Source of the DNA: Actinoplanes sp. NBRC 103695
Lineage (GTDB): Bacteria; Actinomycetota; Actinomycetes; Mycobacteriales; Micromonosporaceae
Reading direction: 5' to 3'
Length of the DNA stretch: 64,000 nt
Assembly: GCF_030269485.1 (NCBI RefSeq)
Contig: NZ_BSTL01000004.1
Location: 398,734-462,733 of the forward strand
The number at the start of each line of letters is the position of its first letter. Within the stretch, counting starts at the first letter, position 1. Position numbers and translations under genes: made by a program. Shown one piece after another: positions 8,164 through 16,163 of the stretch. The notes beneath the pieces are model-generated. The model was not told where the DNA came from. It made no database searches and saw only the letters and a program-made list of their open reading frames with translations.

Positions 8164-9342
8164 TCAATGCGAAGGGCTGCAGAGCACCTCGTCGAGGAGC
8201 TCGAACGAGCGGGCGTCCATGCCGCCGCTCGCCTGCGGGTCGGTCAGGCCGGTGGTGCGGTAGAGCACCGCGACCTTGTGGCCGTCCGCGGTGATGCCGT
8301 TGACCATGCTGGTGCCCGGCACGTCGCCCGGGTGCCCCCAGTAACCGCCGCACGCCGTCGGGACGTGGAAGATGCCCAGGCCGTAGCGGAGGCCGGGGAA
8401 CTCGTCCTGGAAGGTCTCGGCGAGGACGGTCCGGCGCATCGCCGCCTGCTCCCGCGGCCGCAGCAGCTCGCCGCGCTGCAACGCCTGCCAGAACGTCGCG
8501 ATGTCGGCCGTGGTGCTGACCATGCCGCCCGCCGGGCCCGCCGCGCTGCCGTTGAGCGCGGTCGTGTCGACCAGCGGCCCGCCCGGAGCGAACTGCTGGT
8601 AGGTCCGCGCGGACGGGCGCGGGATGCCCGGACGGTCCCCCGGATAGGACGTCGCGCGCATCCCCAGCGGCCTCAGGATCCGGGCGCGGACCTGGTCGTC
8701 CCAGGTTTGCCCGGTGACCCGCTCGATGATCATGCCGGCCAGGACGTAGTTGGTGTTCGAGTACGACCAGTGCGTGCCCGGCGCGAACAGCGGCGCGTGC
8801 CGCGTCGCGATCGCCACCAGCTCCCCGGGCTCGTAGTGGTGGAACCGGCCCGCCAGGAACCCCTCCGCCGACGCCAGCTGAGGCAGGTCCTCCGTGTAGT
8901 TGTAGATGCCGCTGGTGTGCTGGAGCAGTTGGCGCACGGTCACCCCGCGCCCGGCGTTCCCGTTGCCACGCAGCACGCCGGGCAGCAGCCGGTCCACCTT
9001 GTCGTCCAGCGAGAGCCGGCCCTCGCCGACGAGTTGCAGCACGACCACGGCGGCGAACGTCTTGGTGTCGCTGCCGATCCGGAAGTGCCCGTCGCGCGGC
9101 ATCGCCTCGCCGGTGCGCCGGTCGGCCACGCCACCGGCGACCACGGTGTCCCGCCGCCCGTCGCGTACCTGTCCCTGAACGCCCACCGCGCCGAGCGCCC
9201 GCAGATCGTTCACCGCGTCGCGCAGCGCGTCCCGATCATGTCCCGGCGACGTGCCCGCCCACGCGGCGGCGGGCGCGGTCACCGCGAGGCCCGCCGCGAC
9301 CGTTGCCGCGACGCCCCGTACCACCCATCGATTCCTCAGCAT
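8164..9342 (-). CDS. secreted serine beta-lactamase/D-Ala-D-Ala carboxypeptidase-like hydrolase
   Basis: 392 residues. The ATG at 9342 has GGTGAG five bases upstream and is followed by a signal peptide (VVRGVAATVAAGLAVTAPAAAWA). The class C/peptidase S12 motifs are in order: S-D-T-K (nucleophile and lysine), Y-S-N in WSYSNTNY, and H-P-G near the C-terminus in place of K-T-G, as is common for esterase or DD-peptidase members of this family. Likely acts outside the cell on peptidoglycan peptides or small esters; the substrate cannot be told from sequence. It sits between the M36 protease and an Ig-domain membrane protein on the same strand. Confidence 0.9.
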   Translation of the reverse strand: MLRNRWVVRGVAATVAAGLAVTAPAAAWAGTSPGHDRDALRDAVNDLRALGAVGVQGQVRDGRRDTVVAGGVADRRTGEAMPRDGHFRIGSDTKTFAAVVVLQLVGEGRLSLDDKVDRLLPGVLRGNGNAGRGVTVRQLLQHTSGIYNYTEDLPQLASAEGFLAGRFHHYEPGELVAIATRHAPLFAPGTHWSYSNTNYVLAGMIIERVTGQTWDDQVRARILRPLGMRATSYPGDRPGIPRPSARTYQQFAPGGPLVDTTALNGSAAGPAGGMVSTTADIATFWQALQRGELLRPREQAAMRRTVLAETFQDEFPGLRYGLGIFHVPTACGGYWGHPGDVPGTSMVNGITADGHKVAVLYRTTGLTDPQASGGMDARSFELLDEVLCSPSH

Positions 9343-9424
9343 GCGTCTCACCGTAGGGAGAGACGAGGTCTCGATTAATCCTGTGAACCACCCGGTCGAG
9401 GTGGGGCTACCACCACCATCGGTG

Positions 9425-10774
9425 TCAGTTCGTGGCCGCGGCCTCGGTCGTGGCGGCGCCGGAGCGGGTCCGGTTGGTGCCCGTCGCGAACATCAGGACC
9501 CGGCACGAACCGGCCGTCGTCCCGACGATCGGGGTGCCCGGCTTCTGGCAGACGGTTCGCAGGGACAGTTTCTTGCCCGCCGGAACCTCGATCGGGGAGA
9601 CGAAGTGGTAGTCGAGGTCGCGGAAGTTGGCCAGCGACAGGGTCAGGATCGGCTTGCCGTTGACCAGCACGTCGACCCGTCCCTCGTCGCCCTGCGGGTT
9701 CTGCAGCACCAGGTCGGTGATGACCAGGGTGCTGCGGGCGCCGACCTCCTGCGAGTCGGTCTTCGCGCTCGAGCTGGGGGCCTGGTTGGTGGCCAGGTTG
9801 ATGGTCGTCGGCAAGGTCTTCGTGTTGACCTCCTCGCCGGCGCCCGGCTTGGGCTTCGGGACGCCGTTGCCGGCGCCGCCGTTCGCCACCGTCTGCTCGG
9901 CGGTGTCCGCCTTCTTGCCCGCGTCGTCCGCCTTCTGACCCGCGGTGTCGGCCTTGGCCGCGACCTCCTTGAGCGGCTGCTGCACCGCCTCCTCGGCCGC
10001 CGACTGCACGGCCGGGCGCAGCAGCAGGAACCACGCGCCGGCGGCGAGCAGGGCCAGGGCGAGCAGCCCGATGGCCAGGTTGCGCAGGCCGGCCGGGATG
10101 AGGGCGGTCTGCACCGCGCCCGCGTCCAGCAGGATCGGCGGCTCGGGCGGCAGCGGCGGCTCGATCAGCGCGTGCGCCGCCACCTCCACCTGGAACGGAT
10201 GGGTGGCCGGGGTGCCCTGCCACAGCCAGCGCCGGTGCTTGACCTGCACCTTGACGAACTCGGTCGAGCCCGGCGCCACGGTCACCCGGGCCGGCCTGCT
10301 GCGCAGGCGGAGCTGGTCGTCCGGGTCGATGCCGGTGACCGTGGCCACGATCGGCACGTTGCCCCGGTTGTCGACGGCCACCTCGTGCTTGGCGGCCCGG
10401 CGCGCGGACGAGGTGCGCGGGGTGATCTCCGTGGTGGTCTCGGTGAAACCGCCCACCGTGAGGATGCCCTCGGGGGCAACCGCGTCCTCGGCGCGCTCGG
10501 TCGGCAGCACGCGGACGGCGAACGGGATCTCGCCGGGACGTGCCCGCGAGGACCGGGGTGGCTGAAATCTGACAGTCACGTTCTGCTCGGTGCCGGGGTA
10601 GACGCTCAGCTCAGGAGGGTCCAGGACCACCGTCCACTGTGCGACCTCACCGACCACCTCGAAGCGGTACGCCTCCACCACATCGGAGTTGTTGCGTACC
10701 GTCAATTGGCAGGTCAGCTCGTCGCCCGGCATGATTTCGAGCGGGATCTGCTCCAGCACGGCATACGTGGTCAT
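9425..10774 (-). CDS. membrane protein with two Ig-like domains, TM helix and coiled coil
   Basis: 449 residues, starting at the ATG at 10774 (MTTYAVLEQIPL). Residues 1-105 and about 110-200 are beta-rich, with N-x-S-D/N-R-G-N patterns typical of CARDB/APHP-like Ig folds. A single hydrophobic helix lies at about 232-252 (LAIGLLALALLAAGAWFLLL). Next come a heptad segment rich in KAD and KKAD repeats (about 258-295), a linker, and a C-terminal beta-domain. There is no signal peptide, so the N-terminal domains may be cytoplasmic. Proteins of this style, often called 'hydrolytic protein', accompany actinobacterial CIS loci (recollection). No catalytic motif is visible. Confidence 0.7.
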   Translation of the reverse strand: MTTYAVLEQIPLEIMPGDELTCQLTVRNNSDVVEAYRFEVVGEVAQWTVVLDPPELSVYPGTEQNVTVRFQPPRSSRARPGEIPFAVRVLPTERAEDAVAPEGILTVGGFTETTTEITPRTSSARRAAKHEVAVDNRGNVPIVATVTGIDPDDQLRLRSRPARVTVAPGSTEFVKVQVKHRRWLWQGTPATHPFQVEVAAHALIEPPLPPEPPILLDAGAVQTALIPAGLRNLAIGLLALALLAAGAWFLLLRPAVQSAAEEAVQQPLKEVAAKADTAGQKADDAGKKADTAEQTVANGGAGNGVPKPKPGAGEEVNTKTLPTTINLATNQAPSSSAKTDSQEVGARSTLVITDLVLQNPQGDEGRVDVLVNGKPILTLSLANFRDLDYHFVSPIEVPAGKKLSLRTVCQKPGTPIVGTTAGSCRVLMFATGTNRTRSGAATTEAAATN

Positions 10775-10854
10775 GCGGCCGACCGTAGAGGGTTTCCGCC
10801 GTGAGGGGACCGGACGCTCGGCTACCCCATCGGGCAAAACGTGAGGGCCGTTGA

Positions 10855-10871
10855 GTCCACGTTGAGTGGAC
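10855..10871. promoter_or_regulatory. perfect palindrome in divergent promoter region
   Basis: GTCCAC-GTTGA-GTGGAC is a perfect six-base inverted repeat in the 175-base gap between the divergent Ig-domain membrane gene and the LuxR-type regulator. Its location, 79 bases before the regulator start, suits an operator for one or both promoters, possibly autoregulatory. This is inference from symmetry and position only. Confidence 0.45.
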
Positions 10872-10949
10872 GATGAATCCCCCCGGGCAAACTCTGCCTC
10901 GCGGTTTTACCCGAACATCGCGGGGCTTAAACACAGCGGGGAGATAAAA

Positions 10950-11579
10950 GTGGCTACCACCAGAATTCCGGTCTACCTCTACGCCGACGACCCGATCTCC
11001 CACGCTGGGATCGCCGGTCAGCTGCGGCCGCGGCCCGAGGTGCGGGTCGTCGCCGCCGACGAGCTCGCCGAGGCGGAGGTGGCCATCGTGGTCACCGACG
11101 CGGTGACCGACGAGACCGTCCGGATGCTGCGCAGCCTGCGCGCCGAGGGGCTGCAGAACCTGGTGGTGGTGGCCACCCAGCTCAACGACGCCGACCTGCT
11201 GGCCGTGGTCGAGATCGGGGTCGCCGGGCTGGTACGCCGTTCCGAGGCTACCGCGGATCGGCTCGTCGCGGTCGTGACGAGCGCCGCCTCCGGCGACGGC
11301 GCGGTGCCGCCGGACCTGCTCGGCCGCCTGCTCACCCAGGTCAGCCGGGTGCAGCGCCAGGTGCTGGCGCCGCGCGGGCTCACCTTCACCGGCCTGGCGG
11401 AGCGCGAGATCCTGGTCCTGCGCCTGGTCGCGGACGGCTTCGACACCGCCGAGATCGCCGGCAAGCTGTCCTACTCGCAGCGGACCGTCAAGAACGTGCT
11501 GCACGACATCACCAGCCGGCTGCACCTGCGCAACCGGGCGCACGCGGTCGCCTACGCCCTGCGGCACGGGCTGATCTGA
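10950..11579 (+). CDS. LuxR-family regulator with degenerate receiver-like domain
   Basis: 209 residues. GTG at 10950 is preceded by GGGGAGA at a good distance, and upstream in-frame codons look non-coding. The N-terminal ~120 residues follow a receiver alpha/beta pattern (VYLYADDPISHAGIAGQL...), but the usual phosphoacceptor Asp after strand 3 is replaced (IVVTDAVTDE), so phosphorylation control is doubtful. The C-terminal ~65 residues are a standard LuxR/GerE helix-turn-helix (LAEREILVLRLVADGFDTAEIA...SQRTVKNVLHDI). It is divergent from the membrane gene and sits just before the CIS cluster, making it a candidate regulator of either. Confidence 0.88.
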   Translation: MATTRIPVYLYADDPISHAGIAGQLRPRPEVRVVAADELAEAEVAIVVTDAVTDETVRMLRSLRAEGLQNLVVVATQLNDADLLAVVEIGVAGLVRRSEATADRLVAVVTSAASGDGAVPPDLLGRLLTQVSRVQRQVLAPRGLTFTGLAEREILVLRLVADGFDTAEIAGKLSYSQRTVKNVLHDITSRLHLRNRAHAVAYALRHGLI

Positions 11580-11648
11580 AGCAGCGCCTTCTCAACCGAA
11601 GTGCACAAGATCGCGATCATGATCTCGCTTCGCGCGGTCATGACGCCG

Positions 11649-11666
11649 GCTGCCCGGCGGGGCAGC
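11649..11666 (+). terminator. hairpin downstream of the LuxR gene
   Basis: GCTGCCC-GGCG-GGGCAGC forms a seven-pair GC stem with a four-base loop, 70 bases after the regulator stop and 69 bases before the next gene. No U-run follows, as usual in GC-rich actinobacteria. It probably separates the regulator from the CIS operon. Confidence 0.5.
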
Positions 11667-11734
11667 GGTGGCTGCCCTAAGGGCTGTCCTGTCCGCTGCT
11701 GCCACCGGCGGGCGGTTACGACACGGTGAGCACT

Positions 11735-14700
11735 ATGGACGCTCGGGCTGAGGACGGGGGCGCGGCGGTGACTGCTGCCCGGACGCCGTGGGGACGGCGT
11801 CGCGTCGCCCTGTTGACGGTTCCGCTGCTGGCGCTCGGATCGCTGGGCGTCTGGGCGGCGAACGGCGAACCCGCCCAGGCCGCGCCGGACGTCCCGGTGC
11901 CCTACCGGGTCGGTTACGCCAGCGCCGACCAGCCGGTGCTCTCGGCGGTGACGCCCGGCGGCCCCAACGGCGGCGTCGCCCTGCCCAGCCCCGACACGAC
12001 CACCCCGGCCGAGGAGCCCGGCTCCCGGGCCGGCGGGCTGGTCTTCGTCACCCGGCGCGACGGGCACCGCGACGGCGACCTGCGCTACCGGGCGCCGGGC
12101 TCGCGCGAGTCGGTGTCCGTGCTCGCCGACGACTTCGACGACCGCGCCCCGCAGCTCTCGCCGGACGGGCGGACCATCGCGTTCGAGTCCGACCGGGACG
12201 GCCAGCCGGACATCTGGACCATCGGCGTCAACGGCCGGGGCCTGACCCGGATCACCGACCACCCGGGCGACGACACCACCCCGTCCTGGTCGCCGACCGG
12301 CGACCGGATCGCGTTCAGCAGCACCCGCGACGACACGGCCGGCGACATCTACACGATCCGGCTCGCCGGCAAGGCGCTCACCCGGCTCGCCGCCTCGCCC
12401 GCCGCCGACACCCAGCCGGCCTGGTCGCCGCTCGGCGTCATCGCGTTCACCACCTCGCGCTTCGCCACCAGCTCCCAGCCCGGCGCCGTGGTCGCCACGG
12501 TCCCCGACGCCGGCGGTGACGTCCGCCGGATCGCCACCGGCGACGAGCCCGCCTGGTCCCCGGACGGGCAGCAGCTCGCGCTGACCACGCGCGGCACGGA
12601 CCCGTCCGGCGACATCGCCGTGGTGACCGTACGCACCCTGGGCTCGACCGTGGTGGCCCGCAAGCCGGGTCGCGCCGAGACGCACGCCACCTGGAACGGC
12701 GTCGCGGTGGTCTACTCCGACGTCGTCGCCGCCGAGGACGACAGCGCCGACATCTGGACGGCGAACGCCGCCGGCCTGGACCGGCAGGACCACACCCAGC
12801 GGCCGGACGCGGGGGAGACCGCACCGGCGTACTCGGTGGACGGCACCCGGCTGGCGTACTCCGAGGAGCGCGAGCGGAACGGCGACGGCGAGGAGCCGCC
12901 CAGCTCGCGGATCGTGGTGGCCGACGCCGAGGGCGGCGACCCGCAGCCGCTGACCGGCTTCGTCGACGGCCGGGTGGACGACGACCCGGCCTGGTCGCCG
13001 GACGGCACGATGATCGCCTTCGGGCGGACCCTGCCGAACGGGCGCCGGACGGTGATCGTCGTCCGGGTCGACAACGACGGCGAGGTGATCGGCACGATCC
13101 CGGTGCCGCGCGTGCTGACCGCGGAGGACAGCAAGCCGGCCTGGTCGCCGGACGGCACCCGGATCGCCTTCGTCCGCCGGGCGGAGCGGAAGCCGCCGCT
13201 GATGGTCATCCCCGGGCCGACCGACCGGCGGGTCAACCCCGGTGGCTCGTCCACGATCGACCAGCTCGTCAAGACTCCGGCCATCCTGCCGACGCCGGAC
13301 ATCGTCCTGCTGGTGGACACCACCCTCAGCATGGACGGGCCGATCGCGAACGTCCGGGAGAACCTGAAGACCGTGGTCTCGCAGGTCAAGGAGGCACAGC
13401 CCAAGGCGCAGTTCGCGGTGGCCAGCTTCCGGGACGGGGGCAACAAGAACACCGTCTTCCGGATCCACCAGCCGCTCACCGCCGACGTCGACGAGGTCCA
13501 GGACGGGGTGGATCAGCTCAAGACCGACGCGGACGACAACGGCGGCGACAACCCCGAGGACTGGGGTTTCGCGTTGAACCAGCTGGCATTGAATCGGCGC
13601 TCCTCGGACGGGAAGCTGGTCGGCTGGCGGGACAACAGCAACCGGGTCGTCGTGCTGATCGGTGACGCGCCCACGCACAACCCGGCCAAGACCTCGGACA
13701 AGGTCACGCTCGAGACCGCGATCGCCAACCTCAGGACGGCGAGCACGCGAGTGGTCGCCGTCGACGTCGGCGCGCTGGACTCGGCCATCCCGCCGCAGGA
13801 GGGCTGCCAGGGGCTCTGCACCAAGCAGGCCACCGAGGTGACCAAGCAGACGCAGGGCCAGCTCATCAAGGAGGCCGACGACGACAAGGTGTCGGCCGCG
13901 ATCCTGGCCGGGCTGCGCAACCTGGTCATCACGGTCACGCCGACGGTCGGGCCGGACTGTGACGAGGGACTGACCGTCACGTTCAAGCCGGCCACGCCGA
14001 CGAAGGTGCGCAGCGGCGACGACGTGCATTACCAGCAGACCGTCACGGTCGGCGAGGGGCTCGAGCCGGGCACGGTGCTGCACTGCGACGTCTCGTACCC
14101 GATCTCGCCCAACCCGGACGGCAACCAGGACGCCTACCAGGCGCCGGTGACCGTGACCGTGAACGACCCGGCGCTGCCGCTGGTCACCGTCGACGACGTG
14201 ACGGTGCCCGCGGCCGACGAGTTCGGGACGGTCGTGCGGTACACCGCGACGGCGGTGGCCGCCGACGGCACCCCGCTCACCCCGACCTGCACGCCGCCGT
14301 CCGGTTCCGCCTTCCCGATCGGGCAGGCCACGGTGACCTGCACGGCCGAGGACATCGACGGGTCGGTCGGGCAGGACACCGCGCTGATCGCGGTGATCGA
14401 CCAGAAGGCCGACGACAAGGCCCGGATCTACATGGCCACGGTGACGGCCGCCCTGGGCGCGCCGCTCGGCGTCATCGACCAGATCGACATCAGCGTGCAC
14501 GCCGCGGCCGACTGCCCGGCCGCCGTCGAGGACGACGCGCCCGCGTTCGCCCCGGACGGCAACTCGGTAATCTTCGCCGCGAACGGCCGGCTCTGCGTCA
14601 CCGACCCCGGCGGGCTGCTGCCCCGGCAGTTCACCAGCTCCGACGACCCACGGGCGGAGGACCCGGCCTTCTCGCCGGACGGTGCTCTGATCGCGTACAC

Positions 14701-15481
14701 GTCGGTGGCGGGTAGTGAGCCGGAGCGCCGCACCCTGCGCACCCTGCCCGCGGCTGGCGGCAATGCCGCCGTGTTCATCGACACGCCGGGGGAGGCGTTC
14801 GAGGTGGCGTTCCGCCCGCTGGCGGCCGGGCTGACGCTCACCCTGACCGCGACACCGGCGCAGGCCGTGCAGGGCGACGATCCGATCCGGCTGACGATGG
14901 TCGCGACCAACACGACCTCGGCGACGGCGAGCCGGGTCTGGGTGTCCACGGTGATCCCGACCAAGCAGCCGCGGTTCGCGTCGATCGGCACGCTGGCCCC
15001 GGGCGCCTCGGAGACGGTCGACGTGGACGTCGACACCCTGACGCCGCTGTCCGGCACGGTGCAGGCGTTCGTGACCGGCGTCTTCCCGGGCGGTCTGCCC
15101 GCGGTCGCGACGGCCCAGGTGGCGATCACCATCCTGCCGGCGCCGATCGAGCCCGAGCCGGTGAAGCCGCGGGACGCCACGCCGGTGCTGGTCGTCCAGC
15201 CGGCGGTCGGCCCGCCCGGCATCGTCACCGTCGCGACCGGACGCGGCTTCGTGCCGCGCAGCGAGGTGACGCTGGTCTGGGACAACGGCATCAAGGTGCC
15301 GCAGAAGGTGCGGGCGGACGCGAGCGGCCGGATCCGCGCGCAGGTGCTGATCTTCCACCGGGACACGCTCGGGCCGCGCAGACTCGTCGCGACCGGCGTG
15401 GGCTTCAAGACGGTGGTCGCGGCGGAGTTCCTGGTGGTACCCGGGTCGCAGGACCCGGCCGACTTCGCCGTGCGGAGGTGA
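11735..15481 (+). CDS. large secreted or anchored TolB-propeller / vWA / HYR-like protein at the head of the CIS locus
   Basis: 1248 residues. ATG 11735 or GTG 11726 both precede a signal-anchor (RRVALLTVPLLALGSLGVWAA). Residues about 100-490 hold repeated PD40/TolB blades (PxWSPDGxRIAF). A vWA domain at about 520-730 has the MIDAS-like DTTLS. Next come an Ig/HYR-like module (TVTCTAEDIDGS), two further TolB-type blades (FAPDGNSVIF, FSPDGALIAY) and C-terminal Ig-like domains. It ends five bases before the DUF4255 start, so it is coupled to core CIS genes. Similar giant propeller proteins occur in actinobacterial CIS clusters. A role as surface receptor or scaffold is speculation. Confidence 0.75.
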   Translation: MDARAEDGGAAVTAARTPWGRRRVALLTVPLLALGSLGVWAANGEPAQAAPDVPVPYRVGYASADQPVLSAVTPGGPNGGVALPSPDTTTPAEEPGSRAGGLVFVTRRDGHRDGDLRYRAPGSRESVSVLADDFDDRAPQLSPDGRTIAFESDRDGQPDIWTIGVNGRGLTRITDHPGDDTTPSWSPTGDRIAFSSTRDDTAGDIYTIRLAGKALTRLAASPAADTQPAWSPLGVIAFTTSRFATSSQPGAVVATVPDAGGDVRRIATGDEPAWSPDGQQLALTTRGTDPSGDIAVVTVRTLGSTVVARKPGRAETHATWNGVAVVYSDVVAAEDDSADIWTANAAGLDRQDHTQRPDAGETAPAYSVDGTRLAYSEERERNGDGEEPPSSRIVVADAEGGDPQPLTGFVDGRVDDDPAWSPDGTMIAFGRTLPNGRRTVIVVRVDNDGEVIGTIPVPRVLTAEDSKPAWSPDGTRIAFVRRAERKPPLMVIPGPTDRRVNPGGSSTIDQLVKTPAILPTPDIVLLVDTTLSMDGPIANVRENLKTVVSQVKEAQPKAQFAVASFRDGGNKNTVFRIHQPLTADVDEVQDGVDQLKTDADDNGGDNPEDWGFALNQLALNRRSSDGKLVGWRDNSNRVVVLIGDAPTHNPAKTSDKVTLETAIANLRTASTRVVAVDVGALDSAIPPQEGCQGLCTKQATEVTKQTQGQLIKEADDDKVSAAILAGLRNLVITVTPTVGPDCDEGLTVTFKPATPTKVRSGDDVHYQQTVTVGEGLEPGTVLHCDVSYPISPNPDGNQDAYQAPVTVTVNDPALPLVTVDDVTVPAADEFGTVVRYTATAVAADGTPLTPTCTPPSGSAFPIGQATVTCTAEDIDGSVGQDTALIAVIDQKADDKARIYMATVTAALGAPLGVIDQIDISVHAAADCPAAVEDDAPAFAPDGNSVIFAANGRLCVTDPGGLLPRQFTSSDDPRAEDPAFSPDGALIAYTSVAGSEPERRTLRTLPAAGGNAAVFIDTPGEAFEVAFRPLAAGLTLTLTATPAQAVQGDDPIRLTMVATNTTSATASRVWVSTVIPTKQPRFASIGTLAPGASETVDVDVDTLTPLSGTVQAFVTGVFPGGLPAVATAQVAITILPAPIEPEPVKPRDATPVLVVQPAVGPPGIVTVATGRGFVPRSEVTLVWDNGIKVPQKVRADASGRIRAQVLIFHRDTLGPRRLVATGVGFKTVVAAEFLVVPGSQDPADFAVRR

Positions 15482-15485
15482 TCGT

Positions 15486-16163
15486 GTGATTCACGAGGTG
15501 GACGACGCACTGCGCCAGTTGCTGCGTACCGAGGTGCTGCGCAGCGGTGACGTGGACATCGTGCTCGAGGCGCCGACCAAGGACTGGGCGGCCCGGCGCA
15601 ACGCGCCCACGGTCAACCTGTACCTCTACGACATCCGGGAGGACATGCGGCGGCGGTCGCGGGGCCGGCTCAACGAGTACGACGAGCAGGGCCAGATCAC
15701 CGCCCGGCACCTGCCACCCCGCTACATCAAGCTGTCCTACCTGGTCACCGCGTGGACCCAGCGTCCCGAGGACGAGCACCGGCTGCTGTCCGCGCTGCTC
15801 ATGTCGCTGCTGGCGCACGACGCGATGCCGGTCGAGATGCTGACCGGATCGCTGCTCGAGATGGGCCTGCCGGTGCCGATCACGGTCGCCCTGCCGCCGC
15901 CGGAGGACCGCGCGTTCGCCGACGTCTGGTCCGCTCTCGGCGGCGAGCTCAAGCCGTCGCTGGACGTGGTGGTCAGCGCGCCGGTCGACTCCGGCCGCCG
16001 GACCGAGGCCGCGACGATCGCCAGCGAGGGTGTCCTGGTCTCGATGAACGGCGACGACCCGGTGCGGCACGCCCGGGCGCCGGAACTGCCCCAGTCCGGC
16101 CAGCCGGCCGAGGAGTCGCGGGTCGCCATGGTCCGGATGCGCCGCGAGCCGGGGGCGCGGTGA
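15486..16163 (+). CDS. DUF4255 (Pvc16/Afp16-like) CIS tail terminator
   Basis: 225 residues, GTG start with a strong GGAGGTG ribosome site overlapping the previous stop. The sequence matches the Pvc16_N/DUF4255 family: a short N-terminal helix (IHEVDDALRQLL), the segment APTVNLYLYDIREDMRRR, and the core LSYLVTAWTQRPEDEHRLLSALL. In Afp and PVC particles this protein caps the tube and sheath and fixes tail length. It overlaps the ATPase gene by four bases (GTGA), the same neighbour order as afp16-afp15 reversed. Assignment is by family, and the context strongly supports it. Confidence 0.9.
   Translation: MIHEVDDALRQLLRTEVLRSGDVDIVLEAPTKDWAARRNAPTVNLYLYDIREDMRRRSRGRLNEYDEQGQITARHLPPRYIKLSYLVTAWTQRPEDEHRLLSALLMSLLAHDAMPVEMLTGSLLEMGLPVPITVALPPPEDRAFADVWSALGGELKPSLDVVVSAPVDSGRRTEAATIASEGVLVSMNGDDPVRHARAPELPQSGQPAEESRVAMVRMRREPGAR

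Noticed and set aside
11552..15358. A 1268-codon open frame on the - strand opposite the propeller/vWA gene
   Set aside because: It is an Arg/His/Gly/Asp-rich artefact of high-GC codon bias; the + strand frame has clear TolB and vWA motifs. Many other long antisense frames in the window (for example 5065-6945 +, 7234-9378 +, 21976-23859 +, 37169-40114 +) were dropped for the same reason.
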